Below the pieces are notes generated by a model, which ran no database searches, had not been told where the DNA came from, and saw only the letters and a program-made list of their open reading frames with translations. From Thermoclostridium stercorarium subsp. stercorarium DSM 8532 (GTDB lineage: Bacteria; Bacillota; Clostridia; DSM-8532), in assembly GCF_000331995.1 (NCBI RefSeq), contig NC_020134.1, positions 1,711,465-1,775,464 of the forward strand: a stretch of 64,000 nt of DNA. Direction: 5' to 3'. The first letter of the stretch is position 1, and every line of letters begins with the position of its first letter. Position numbers and translations under genes: made by a program. Shown in pieces: positions 27,662-36,649 of this stretch.

Positions 27662-27731
27662 ATGCAGTTTATGCACAAAAATATGCATTTTATGCAAATA
27701 TGTTGACATTCTTCAAATTAGCAAATATTAT
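27662..27731 (+). promoter_or_regulatory. Promoter with four upstream ATGCA repeats
   Basis: TTGACA (27703-27708), a 17-base spacer and TATTAT (27726-27731) give a strong sigma-A promoter for the SLH gene. Directly upstream, ATGCA occurs four times in 35 bases (27662, 27671, 27683, 27692), one as the palindrome ATGCAT. The repeats look like a binding array for a regulator. A leader of about 95 bases follows before the start codon. Confidence 0.6.
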
Positions 27732-27835
27732 ATTAACAAATATTGTATATTCATCTTTAATTTCCATTTTTGTTTATTTTCGTTTTTAATATTGGCGTTC
27801 TGCTGCTGCAAACCTTATTTCAGGGAGTGAAAACG

Positions 27836-29140
27836 ATGAAAACATTCGCAAAAAAAATTGCAAGGCTTATCATAATTTCTTTGGTTTTATCGGTCTTACC
27901 CATGCCCGAAAATCATTCCGGTATAGGATTTCCTGAAATCATGGCACCCGCCTTTGCGAACGCGGAAGAAACAATAAGCTTTTCAGACGTGCCCAAATCT
28001 GCGTGGTATTACGACGACCTACTATTCATCATGAAAGACAACAGAAAAATTTTCGAAGGGTACCCTGACGGTACCTTCAGGCCCCATGAACCCCTTACCG
28101 TCGACATGTTCATTAAACTGATTATCACAATAATGGGATATAACCTTCAGAACGGCGAAGAATACTGGGCTACGACGTATATCAAAAAGGCCATTGATGA
28201 AGGGCTTATCATCCCCTGGCAGGATTCTCATCTGACATTTGTTACAAAAGATGACCCATACGCGGGATACAAAAGGCCCATAAGCCGCGGGGACATGGCA
28301 CTGATTGCAGGAAGGGCCATGGATAAAATCATTAAAAATCCCGATTACAGGGATCAAGTTGCAGTGGCAAGCCTGATAAAAGATTATAACCTTATACCGC
28401 CGGATATAAAATCCAGCGTTGTGAAGTTCTACGATTTGGGTATTTTAACAGGCTACCCTGACGGTGAATTCAAGCCAAATAATTATCTGACCCGTGATGA
28501 AGCGCTGGCAGTCATAAGAAGGATAATAGACCCGTCGGCAAGGAAAAGACCTGAACTGCCAGTTGCGGCAAACCCGACTCCGACACCCATACCTGTCAGT
28601 AAACTAAACCGCCCGCCCAAGAGAGATTTGGGGAACGGTGTAGTGGAAGTGGAAGGAATAAAATTTGATCCAAAAACAGATATAGTCAATAAGTCCAATG
28701 GTGCAATGGGAATACTTAAGGCTGAAGAATTCGTAGACGTATTCTTAAAATATCTGAAATTTTATGAGCATGAAGGCAAAGCCCGCGTTAGAGGATATAT
28801 TCCTGAATTGCCTGATGGATATAAGTGGGTAATTGGAATATATTATTACATTGAGGGTACGGATGACAGAGGATTAAGCCCAGGAACCATTTCAACGCAT
28901 AAAGACGCAGCCCCTGAAAAAAAACTTCCTGAACCAGGCAAATCATTTGATGTGCCGCTTTATACAAGTAAGGATAGAATAGAATCCATAGCTTTAGTAT
29001 TTGAAATTCACACTGTGGATAAAGCAACCGGTGGCAGAATTTTTATATCTCTAACGCTAAACAGGTATAGCAGATATGATTCCGAAGGAGGGCATTCTTT
29101 GGTCACCGAATTTGATCCCAGGGGGTTTTTTGAATGGTAA
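27836..29140 (+). CDS. S-layer homology (SLH) domain surface protein
   Basis: A 434-residue exported protein. Signal peptide ends near AFANAEE. Three SLH units follow (about residues 43-225): FSDVPKSAWYYDDLL with GYPDGTFRPHEPLT, a second with YWATTYIKKAIDEGLI, and a third with VKFYDLGILTGYPDGEFKPNNYLTR split over the repeat. SLH domains hold proteins on pyruvylated cell-wall polymer. A Pro/Thr linker (NPTPTPIPVS, near 245) leads to a C-terminal beta domain I do not recognise. ATG 27836 has GGGAG; the frame is open 66 bases upstream with no site. The last part (from about 28680) is more AT-rich. It overlaps the next gene by seven bases. Confidence 0.9.
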   Translation: MKTFAKKIARLIIISLVLSVLPMPENHSGIGFPEIMAPAFANAEETISFSDVPKSAWYYDDLLFIMKDNRKIFEGYPDGTFRPHEPLTVDMFIKLIITIMGYNLQNGEEYWATTYIKKAIDEGLIIPWQDSHLTFVTKDDPYAGYKRPISRGDMALIAGRAMDKIIKNPDYRDQVAVASLIKDYNLIPPDIKSSVVKFYDLGILTGYPDGEFKPNNYLTRDEALAVIRRIIDPSARKRPELPVAANPTPTPIPVSKLNRPPKRDLGNGVVEVEGIKFDPKTDIVNKSNGAMGILKAEEFVDVFLKYLKFYEHEGKARVRGYIPELPDGYKWVIGIYYYIEGTDDRGLSPGTISTHKDAAPEKKLPEPGKSFDVPLYTSKDRIESIALVFEIHTVDKATGGRIFISLTLNRYSRYDSEGGHSLVTEFDPRGFFEW

Positions 29141-32100
29141 AAAAACTATTTTTTTCAATACTGGTATTAGTATTTATTTTCCCCTTTTCCTGTACTCTTT
29201 CCTACTCGTCAAAAATTGAACCCTACTTTAGTGAAATACTTACCGGCTCCCCACCTGATAATATTGGTGAATATATTGCTGATAGAGGTGGCTGGATATT
29301 AATTGAGTTTTGGCATTATTCAAATAAATATTGGAAAGTGACGCTTGCTTCAGAAGATGACATCAAGGAAATAATTATATATGATAAAGAAGCGAAAAAT
29401 ATTTTATGGGCAGATATTAATTTTCTCAAAGAAAAAGTATATAAACATAATTTTATTCTTGAATTTAAAATACACCATCCTCAGGAGGTTTTAAATGCAT
29501 TAGCACACGGAGCGAAAATAACTCCTGTCATGAACATTGATATCGAAACCCTTAAATATTCCGACAAATATACAATAATTAAAAACTATTTTAATTATGA
29601 AAAACTTCCGCCAGAAATGCCATCAAATTTACCCGAAAAACCTATATATGCAATGTACGATAACTATATAATTATAAAGGCCTTGCCGAATTTTTTCTGC
29701 GAAGCCGGAATAACAATACAAGACAAACTTTATTTCGGCTACCCACATCCTATCCCCATCGTTCAAACCGGTTTCGGCAGCCTCGGCTATGCGATGTTCT
29801 ACAACAATAAAGCCGAAAAACCGGGCACCAAAGCGGGTGTCGCGTACTCTCCCGATCCTTTTTACGGGAGCAGATACACCATTCCGTTTCACATGATTGA
29901 GGACATATCCGGCAAATTAAAGGAAAATTTCTTAGTTACCGTAAAAGAGGATACAGAAAGAATAGATGAAAAAAGCGAAATACTTAACATAGGCCATGGG
30001 ACCTTTGCCAACGCCGGTGCAATTTCAATCCGTTTCTGGTACCCGATAAGAATTGACTATTACGCACAATTCCCAACAACCGTTACCCCTACACCCACAC
30101 CTTCGCCTACGCTGCCGCCTCCCCCGCCCGAACGTAACCGGGACATCACCGAAAACCTCACACCTGTAGTCAACTCTTCAATGGACGAAGAAGCGGCTGC
30201 CGTTATCGCGGCAGACGACAGAGGCAATGAAAAGTTCGATGTCGCCAAGGGAATTCCCGTACGTGAAAATTTGTACGTTAACATCAAAACCAGGGAATAC
30301 CTTTACGACCTAACCTTTACCAAACACTCCTACACCGATACCGAAACTGTGTATGCCAGAAAAACATACCACCTTTCATGGAGGGAAGACCACGGCAGGT
30401 ATGAAACCACCTACTGCGGTTCAGGCACGTTCTACCATATACGCGGTACATACTGTGAGGATTCCGACGGCGACGGAATAAATGACACCTGCCCGGGCCA
30501 CAAGTACTCAGGGTGCGTTGATTCTGACGGCGACGGCGAAAAGGATTCATGCCCCGGCCACGATACATGGGTTTCGAACTGGGTGGATATGTCCGACACG
30601 GTGGTTGTATATTCAGAGCCGTACACTTTAACCCGCGGCTATTCCTACTGGACTGTTGACGCTTTTGAAGCGTTTATCCCTGAAAAAGTAACGGTGGAAA
30701 ACGCCGCATTGCCTGGCGGGAAAGTGACGATACCCCAAAACGGAATACCCGTTCCCGAAATCACTTTGTCCCACAGCAACAGTATACCTGCCCATGTTTT
30801 GAACAATCCCATATCCGACGCAATAGAGTCAGGCACTCTCGTGTATGACCATACCGTCGGTTCATATGTCATAGACCTTGGAACCGAACACATAAACGGC
30901 AGCACCTCCAGGCCGTCGGTTCCGGACATAAAAAACCATGACAAAATCATCGAAAGGGCGATACCGCAATATCACACCAAAAACGACCTGTTAATATTCA
31001 ACGGCATGACAATAATGGATGATACAGTCTCCACCAGCGGGAAAGCCCCTGAACCTTCGGCTGTTCCCGAAAGCGTTATATGCCATGAAAACGCCTTCTA
31101 CGCAAAAGGCCTTACAATCCCGGACAATACTCTGAACGGCGTTCATGAAAGCAAAGGGACAATTACATACAGAAGGCTTGCCGAAACGGTAAACCCGAAA
31201 CGGCCTGAAAAAATAGAAATACCCATCTCCCCTATAAACAGCGTCAGGGTGCACACGCCTGTGGTCTGCAGTTCGGGCGTGCTGGACGACGTAAAAAACG
31301 ACCAGACGCTCAATCCCGACAGGAGCCGTTCGGCCCTCGTTCTGGGAAGGCCGTCCCGAATCAGGATTTTCACCGTCGGCAATCACCTGAATATCAAAGG
31401 CTACAGCGAAAACCGGCCTATGGACTGCAGAAAATACACCCGTGACAGGCAGGTGCGTTTCCCGTTCGATGTCTACATTGGTACCGACAAGCCCGACAAC
31501 TCCCGCTTTGTCCCCGCAAACACCTGGTATTCAATACCCCTCGACGAGGCATATGACGAAATAAACATCTACATTCCCACATGGGTACCCGAAGGGGACT
31601 ATGAAGTCGAGTTCAGGCAGATAGCGGTAAATGCCCCCGATTTAAACACAAAAGAATACCTTGCCAATCTCAATATAAACAACTATGTGGCGGTGCGGAA
31701 CAGTCCCGTCCGGGTCATTGGCAGGATATACGGGTTCAGGGTTACCGGCATAGCCGACAAGCTTTGGGAAAATGTATTCCGGAAAAGCAAAGGCACCTCC
31801 GGGCATACGGGTAACTGCTATTACGTCGGAACCAGGGACGAAGAAGGAAAAGACCGCGGGATAAGCCCTTTGTTTACCCTTCCTATTCTTGAGGGAAGCC
31901 ACGCCGTTTACAAAAACCGCGGCGCGTTAAAAACAGGTTATACTTTCAGGTTCGACCTTACCACAGTGGGTTGTTATTACGGCGACAATGACCATATAAG
32001 CATAATCCCCGAGTTCTATTACGTCAGAAAGGACGGGACCGGCCGGCAGAAAGTGGATTTATGGTATCATGAGGAATTCAGCGGCAAAATGAATTACTTT

Positions 32101-32715
32101 GTGAAAATAGAACCCACGGGCAGAAACAGGGATAATCCGAAGTTTATGAAGCTGGGCGATATTTACCGCGACGTTCCCGAAGAAGAAATAACAAACACCG
32201 CGCGGATACTTGGGCTAAACGCTGATATGTTCAGGAACAGGCTGTCGCCCATCGGCTGGCTCGACCGGATAGTGCTGTCGAAGTACCAAAGGACGCTTAC
32301 GGGCAATACGGAAAACCTACCGCCGGGTGTGAATGCCGACAGGGTGCTGCAATCGGTTCAAAGATGGTATGGCGAATATTACATTCCCAATGATGTTTAT
32401 GCGGCGCCTGCAGGATTCGACGTGGCCGAATACGGGAGGAAAAACAACGGGCTTACGGGCAGGGAAAGTTTCTGGCTAAAAGACGGGTACATAATTGTGA
32501 ATTTCAGGATAGAAACAATAAAGAACGGAGACTTCGACAGCCCTGTGTTAAGCTACTGGGGTGCGCAGCATTGCAATATGTTTGAGCGGGAAGGCTTTTC
32601 GCATACAAAGACAGACTATTATGGAGCAACCTTTGAGCTGAAGGACGGGGATATTGTATTCTATGATACCGACAAGCGTTCAAGCGATGATTACAGAACA
32701 GGCGGAACACATTAA
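29134..32715 (+). CDS. Large secreted protein with Ca-binding TSP3-like repeats, unknown function
   Basis: A 1193-residue protein with an N-terminal signal peptide (KKLFFSILVLVFIFPFSC). Order: an unrecognised N-terminal domain (about 25-310), a Pro/Thr linker (PTPTPSPTLPPPPPE, about 315-332), then a long beta-rich region. Near residues 442-475 it carries two copies of DSDGDGxxDxCPGH, a thrombospondin type 3-like calcium loop followed by a Cys-Pro-Gly-His tag. No SLH, catalytic or sortase motif is seen. Base composition changes within the gene: the first 550 bases are clearly AT-richer than the rest. It overlaps the SLH gene, so both are made together and may form one surface complex (inference). 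Confidence 0.85.
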   Translation: MVKKLFFSILVLVFIFPFSCTLSYSSKIEPYFSEILTGSPPDNIGEYIADRGGWILIEFWHYSNKYWKVTLASEDDIKEIIIYDKEAKNILWADINFLKEKVYKHNFILEFKIHHPQEVLNALAHGAKITPVMNIDIETLKYSDKYTIIKNYFNYEKLPPEMPSNLPEKPIYAMYDNYIIIKALPNFFCEAGITIQDKLYFGYPHPIPIVQTGFGSLGYAMFYNNKAEKPGTKAGVAYSPDPFYGSRYTIPFHMIEDISGKLKENFLVTVKEDTERIDEKSEILNIGHGTFANAGAISIRFWYPIRIDYYAQFPTTVTPTPTPSPTLPPPPPERNRDITENLTPVVNSSMDEEAAAVIAADDRGNEKFDVAKGIPVRENLYVNIKTREYLYDLTFTKHSYTDTETVYARKTYHLSWREDHGRYETTYCGSGTFYHIRGTYCEDSDGDGINDTCPGHKYSGCVDSDGDGEKDSCPGHDTWVSNWVDMSDTVVVYSEPYTLTRGYSYWTVDAFEAFIPEKVTVENAALPGGKVTIPQNGIPVPEITLSHSNSIPAHVLNNPISDAIESGTLVYDHTVGSYVIDLGTEHINGSTSRPSVPDIKNHDKIIERAIPQYHTKNDLLIFNGMTIMDDTVSTSGKAPEPSAVPESVICHENAFYAKGLTIPDNTLNGVHESKGTITYRRLAETVNPKRPEKIEIPISPINSVRVHTPVVCSSGVLDDVKNDQTLNPDRSRSALVLGRPSRIRIFTVGNHLNIKGYSENRPMDCRKYTRDRQVRFPFDVYIGTDKPDNSRFVPANTWYSIPLDEAYDEINIYIPTWVPEGDYEVEFRQIAVNAPDLNTKEYLANLNINNYVAVRNSPVRVIGRIYGFRVTGIADKLWENVFRKSKGTSGHTGNCYYVGTRDEEGKDRGISPLFTLPILEGSHAVYKNRGALKTGYTFRFDLTTVGCYYGDNDHISIIPEFYYVRKDGTGRQKVDLWYHEEFSGKMNYFVKIEPTGRNRDNPKFMKLGDIYRDVPEEEITNTARILGLNADMFRNRLSPIGWLDRIVLSKYQRTLTGNTENLPPGVNADRVLQSVQRWYGEYYIPNDVYAAPAGFDVAEYGRKNNGLTGRESFWLKDGYIIVNFRIETIKNGDFDSPVLSYWGAQHCNMFEREGFSHTKTDYYGATFELKDGDIVFYDTDKRSSDDYRTGGTH

Positions 32716-32765
32716 ATTTTAAGGAAGAAATAGGTTGCATAATACGTCATTTGTTAAAAAATTAA

Positions 32766-32796
32766 GGAAGCAGAGGTCCCCTCTGCTTCCCTTTTC
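32766..32796. terminator. Bidirectional intrinsic terminator
   Basis: An 11-bp perfect stem (ggaagcagagg and complement) with a TCC loop; CTTTTC follows on the plus strand and TTAATTTTTTAAC on the minus. It separates the large secreted protein gene from converging araD. Confidence 0.85.
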
Positions 32797-32797
32797 A

Positions 32798-33484
32798 TTA
32801 CTGGCCGTAATAAGCGTTTGCGCCGTGTTTTCTGAAGAAATGTTTATTCATAAGCACCGTGTCCATAGGCCCGATTTTTGGATTTAACATTATTGTATTA
32901 AATGCCATTTTGGCAACTTCCTCAAGAACAACTGCATTGTGCACCGCATCCAGCGCATCTTTGCCCCATGCAAAAGGCCCGTGCATGTTTACAAGCACCG
33001 CGGGTATGTCCATGGGATCTTTCCCTGAGAATGTCTCCACAATGACATTTCCGGTTTCTTTCTCATAATCGCCGTTAATTTCCGCAGGAGTCATTTTTCT
33101 TGTGCATGGTATCTCACCATGGAAATAATCGGCATGAGTTGTTCCAAAAGCCGGTATTCCCATCCCGGCCTGGGCAAAGGAGGTAGCCCACGGTGAATGG
33201 GTATGCACAATTCCGCCGATATTCCTGAACGCTCTGTAAAGTACGAGATGGGTGGGTGTATCGGACGAAGGTTTCAGGTTCCCTTCCACCTTGTTGCCGT
33301 CCAAATCCACCACAACAAGATGTTCTTTTTTCAGCTCGGAATATGGCACTCCGCTTGGTTTTATAACCACAAGGCCCGTTTCCCTGTCTATTCCGCTTAC
33401 ATTTCCCCATGTAAATGTCACAAGGCCATGTTCTGGCAACGCCAGGTTTGCCCGTAAAACCTGTTCTTTCAGTTCGTCAAGCAT
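32798..33484 (-). CDS. araD: L-ribulose-5-phosphate 4-epimerase
   Basis: A 228-residue class II aldolase-fold epimerase that forms D-xylulose 5-phosphate, the last step of arabinose entry into the pentose phosphate pathway. Zinc ligands are His94 and His96 (VHTHSPWA) and His168 (NMHGPFAWG), with Asp75 (SSDTPTH) as in E. coli AraD. Typical length. AAGGGG precedes the ATG. It lies 31 bases after araB in the araR-araB-araD operon. Confidence 0.97.
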   Translation of the reverse strand: MLDELKEQVLRANLALPEHGLVTFTWGNVSGIDRETGLVVIKPSGVPYSELKKEHLVVVDLDGNKVEGNLKPSSDTPTHLVLYRAFRNIGGIVHTHSPWATSFAQAGMGIPAFGTTHADYFHGEIPCTRKMTPAEINGDYEKETGNVIVETFSGKDPMDIPAVLVNMHGPFAWGKDALDAVHNAVVLEEVAKMAFNTIMLNPKIGPMDTVLMNKHFFRKHGANAYYGQ

Positions 33485-33515
33485 ATTATCGCCCCTTACA
33501 GAATATTAAGTTTAG

Positions 33516-35192
33516 TTATGATTTTGAAACGCTCTTTTTTATTTCTTTCAAGCGCTTCATAACGTCATTCTGGCCCCTGCCGAAGTAATCATGGAGTATT
33601 TTGTATTCCTGATAAAGTTTCTCATAAACAGCCACGTTTTCCGGGATTGGTTTGTATACCTTATCCAACACCTTTGCCATAACTTTCGCAGCATCAACAA
33701 TGCTGTCAAAACCACCCCTTGCAGAACCGGCAGCCACTGCCCCGAACATCGCTGATCCCAGTGCCGGAGTCTGAGGTGAAGCCGAAATTCTTATTTCCCT
33801 GTTCGTAACATCTGCATATATCTGCATCATCATTTCATCCTTCTGAGCAATACCGCCGGCGGCATACAGCTCGTATATCGGAACACCATGTTCCTCGAAA
33901 TTGTCTATTATCATTCGTGTTCCATACGCCGTAGCTTCAATTAATGCTCTGTAAATTTCCTCGGGTTTTGTAAGCAGCGTACATCCCAGAAGCATACCTG
34001 TCAGATCCACATCAACAAGAACGGAACGGTTTCCGTTCCACCAGTCCAGAGCGAGAAGACCGCTCTCTCCGGGTTTTAACCTGCTTGCTTTTTCTCTCAG
34101 AACCTTATGTATGCTGACTCCGCGATCCCTTGCCTCTTTTTTGTATTCCTCGGGAACACAGTTTTCAATAAACCACTGGAAATGGTCGCCGACACAGGAC
34201 TGACCGGCTTCGTAGCCCAAATACCCGGGTATTATTCCGTCTTCAACAACACCGCATATGCCGGGAACCATCTTTTCTTCAGTTCCGAGGAGCATATGGC
34301 ATGTGGACGTGCCTATTATCATCAGCATTTTTCCCGGTTCGGTAATTCCCACCGCAGGTACGGCTACATGGGCATCAACGTTACCAACCGCCACGGCGGT
34401 TCCCGGCCTGAGTCCGGTTAATTTAGCAGCTTTTTCGGTAATTTCCCCCGCCTTTGTTCCTATCGGGTAAATATCCCTGCTTAACTTTTCGTCAACAAGG
34501 TTTTCCAGCCTTGGGTCCAGTGCTTTAAAAAATTCCTTCGAAGGATACCCCATCTTCTTATGCCATATTGCCTTGTATCCCGCCGTACAACTGTTCCTTT
34601 TTTCCACACCGGTCAGCTGGAGTACAATCCAGTCGGTTGCTTCAATAAACCTGTCAGCAGCTTCATATATTTCAGGAGCTTCATTTAATATCTGCCATAT
34701 CTTCGGAATCAGCCATTCTGAAGAAATCTTCCCGCCGTAAAGCTGCAAAAATTTCTCACCGCGTTCCTGCGCAATCTGGTTCAGCCTGTTGGCTTCATCC
34801 TGTGCTGCATGGTGTTTCCACAGCTTTACATATGCGTGCGGTTGTGTTTTATATTTTTCATCAAAGCACAAAGGATTGCCTTCCTTATCAATCGGAAGCA
34901 TCGTGCAGGCCGTAAAATCAATGCCTATTCCTATGACATCGTCGGGTGATACGCCTGACTCTTTTAAAACAGCCGGAATGGTTTCAGCCAATACATCGAG
35001 GTAATCCTGCGGATGCTGCAGAGCCCAGTCCGGTTCAAGCCTTACGTTGCCATAAGGAAGATATTCGTCCATAACGCCATGCGGGTATTCCTTTACAGCG
35101 GTTGCAATTTCATTGCCGGTATCGACCTCCACGAGAACTGCCCTTCCCGAAAGTGTTCCAAAATCAACACCTATGGCATATTTTTTTGCCAT
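33516..35192 (-). CDS. araB: L-ribulokinase
   Basis: A 558-residue FGGY family kinase that phosphorylates L-ribulose. It has the N-terminal [14 protein letters not shown] phosphate loop, the substrate-region [14 protein letters not shown], and the C-terminal [20 protein letters not shown] block; it is the long AraB type rather than xylulokinase. ATG 35192 (MAKKYAIG) is chosen, seven bases after GGAGGG; a TTG two codons upstream is less likely. It lies between araR and araD. Confidence 0.97.
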   Translation of the reverse strand: MAKKYAIGVDFGTLSGRAVLVEVDTGNEIATAVKEYPHGVMDEYLPYGNVRLEPDWALQHPQDYLDVLAETIPAVLKESGVSPDDVIGIGIDFTACTMLPIDKEGNPLCFDEKYKTQPHAYVKLWKHHAAQDEANRLNQIAQERGEKFLQLYGGKISSEWLIPKIWQILNEAPEIYEAADRFIEATDWIVLQLTGVEKRNSCTAGYKAIWHKKMGYPSKEFFKALDPRLENLVDEKLSRDIYPIGTKAGEITEKAAKLTGLRPGTAVAVGNVDAHVAVPAVGITEPGKMLMIIGTSTCHMLLGTEEKMVPGICGVVEDGIIPGYLGYEAGQSCVGDHFQWFIENCVPEEYKKEARDRGVSIHKVLREKASRLKPGESGLLALDWWNGNRSVLVDVDLTGMLLGCTLLTKPEEIYRALIEATAYGTRMIIDNFEEHGVPIYELYAAGGIAQKDEMMMQIYADVTNREIRISASPQTPALGSAMFGAVAAGSARGGFDSIVDAAKVMAKVLDKVYKPIPENVAVYEKLYQEYKILHDYFGRGQNDVMKRLKEIKKSVSKS

Positions 35193-35248
35193 AAACAACC
35201 CTCCGTTTCATAAATTTTATATCAAGGCCCCTCATGCGGGTAACCCGT

Positions 35249-36328
35249 TCAGCCGTTTACCCGCCCCGTGCTGTTTCTTACAACAAGCTCGGGGGTCATT
35301 TTAACTTTAAAAATACCGTCTCCTTCTTTTATCATTTTCAGCATTAGATTTGCAGCCTCTATACCCAGCTTTTCCTTGGGATGGGCAACCGTTGTCATTT
35401 TCACCTCTGAAGCCACGGCCAGCTCCGAATCGTCAAAACTGACCAGCGACAACCGTTCCGGAATTGTTAATCCTTTTTCTCTGATAATATCAATGACTTT
35501 AATGCTTATCTGCTCGTTGTAACATACAAGTGAAGTTGAATCTTCCAGAAACTCAATAACCATATCACCCGACTGTTTGCCGAACTTATACAGCATGTCG
35601 TCGGTGCCGAACCACATAATTCTTTTATCGTTTATATCAATCCCCGACTCCCTGTGCGCCCTGCAGTAACCTTCGAATCTTGCATGACCCTGAATATCGT
35701 CAATTTTGAATATTCCGGCGATTTTCCTGTGACCAAGTTCTATCAGGTGCTTTGTGGCAATATATCCCGCCTCAACATCGTCTTCATATATTGAAGACGC
35801 GGAATAACCTTTGTAGCTGCCGTGCATGAACAAAACAGGTATATTTCTCTTTCTGAATTCATCATACAGTTCAATATTAGGATTGGGCAGAGCGCTTTTT
35901 GTTGTCTCGACAATAAGTCCTTTAATGTCCTGCTTCATGAAATTCTCAAGGCATTGCCTTTCCTTGTCAAACTGGTTGTTCGTACATCCAAGGGCAATAC
36001 TGTATCCGTTCTCACTCAGAACCTGATCAATGCCTCGGATTATGGAAGGGAAAATATAGTCCCCTATGTACGTTGTAATAACCCCTATCAGGTTTTGCCT
36101 GCTTTTGGGCTCGTTGTTTACAAACGTACCTTTGCCCTGGCTTGTTATTAAAACGCCTTCATTGACTAGCTCACTTATTGCCCTTCTTACGGTATGCCTG
36201 CTTATATGGAATTTTTCCGCAAGTTCGTTTTCTGAAGGAATTTTGTTTCCCCGCGGCAGTTCATTGTTTTCAATAAGACCAATCAGATATTCCTTAAGCT
36301 GCAGGTACTTTGGCTTGTCCTGTTCCAA
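35249..36328 (-). CDS. araR: Arabinose repressor AraR (GntR/LacI chimera)
   Basis: About 360 residues: an N-terminal GntR-type winged helix (KYLQLKEYLIGLIENNELPRG, then IPSENELAEKFHISRHTVRRAISEL) joined to a LacI/GalR-type sugar-binding domain (LIGVITTYIGDYIFPSIIRGIDQVL and RIMWFGTDDML). This architecture defines AraR. The start is unclear: TTG 36328 has GGTGG upstream, and the frame is open to 36343 (TTG) with GTG codons between. The promoter in front carries an AraR-like operator on its -35 element, so the gene is probably self-regulated. Confidence 0.94.
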   Translation of the reverse strand: MEQDKPKYLQLKEYLIGLIENNELPRGNKIPSENELAEKFHISRHTVRRAISELVNEGVLITSQGKGTFVNNEPKSRQNLIGVITTYIGDYIFPSIIRGIDQVLSENGYSIALGCTNNQFDKERQCLENFMKQDIKGLIVETTKSALPNPNIELYDEFRKRNIPVLFMHGSYKGYSASSIYEDDVEAGYIATKHLIELGHRKIAGIFKIDDIQGHARFEGYCRAHRESGIDINDKRIMWFGTDDMLYKFGKQSGDMVIEFLEDSTSLVCYNEQISIKVIDIIREKGLTIPERLSLVSFDDSELAVASEVKMTTVAHPKEKLGIEAANLMLKMIKEGDGIFKVKMTPELVVRNSTGRVNG

Positions 36329-36367
36329 AAAGCTCACCACCAACAGACAATATCACTGTATATGTAT

Positions 36368-36396
36368 ATTATATCATGCACAACTTGTATGCACAA
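36368..36396 (-). promoter_or_regulatory. araR promoter with overlapping AraR-like operator
   Basis: Minus strand: TTGTGC (36396-36391), 17-base spacer, TATAAT (36373-36368). The operator TTGTGCATACAA (complement of 36385-36396) covers the -35 element; a half copy, TTGTGCAT, follows within the spacer. The same 12-mer recurs before araA. Confidence 0.75.
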
Positions 36397-36481
36397 CCAA
36401 AAAAAACAGTTTGAAACAAAACTATTTTCTTTTTCAGCATTTACTGTTATAATTTAATTGTAGCAAGAAAGACGTAAAGTT

Positions 36482-36510
36482 TTGCATTTATTTCAGGTTG
36501 TGCATACAAT
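36482..36510 (+). promoter_or_regulatory. araA promoter with overlapping AraR-like operator
   Basis: TTGCAT (36482-36487), 17-base spacer, TACAAT (36505-36510). The operator TTGTGCATACAA (36498-36509) covers the -10 element and is identical to the araR operator read on the minus strand. The TTGT-N4-ACAA form resembles AraR boxes of Bacillus. Repression of both directions is inferred. Confidence 0.75.
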
Positions 36511-36649
36511 TAACCGGTACAGCATAAATATAATTACCGAATGTGGCTATAACAGGCCTGACAAATGAAAACCGGTTTTCGGTAAAATCAGTAAACCGGT
36601 TCAAAATAAAATTGACGCCGGCAAAATAATATATTTTTAAGGGGGAAGC

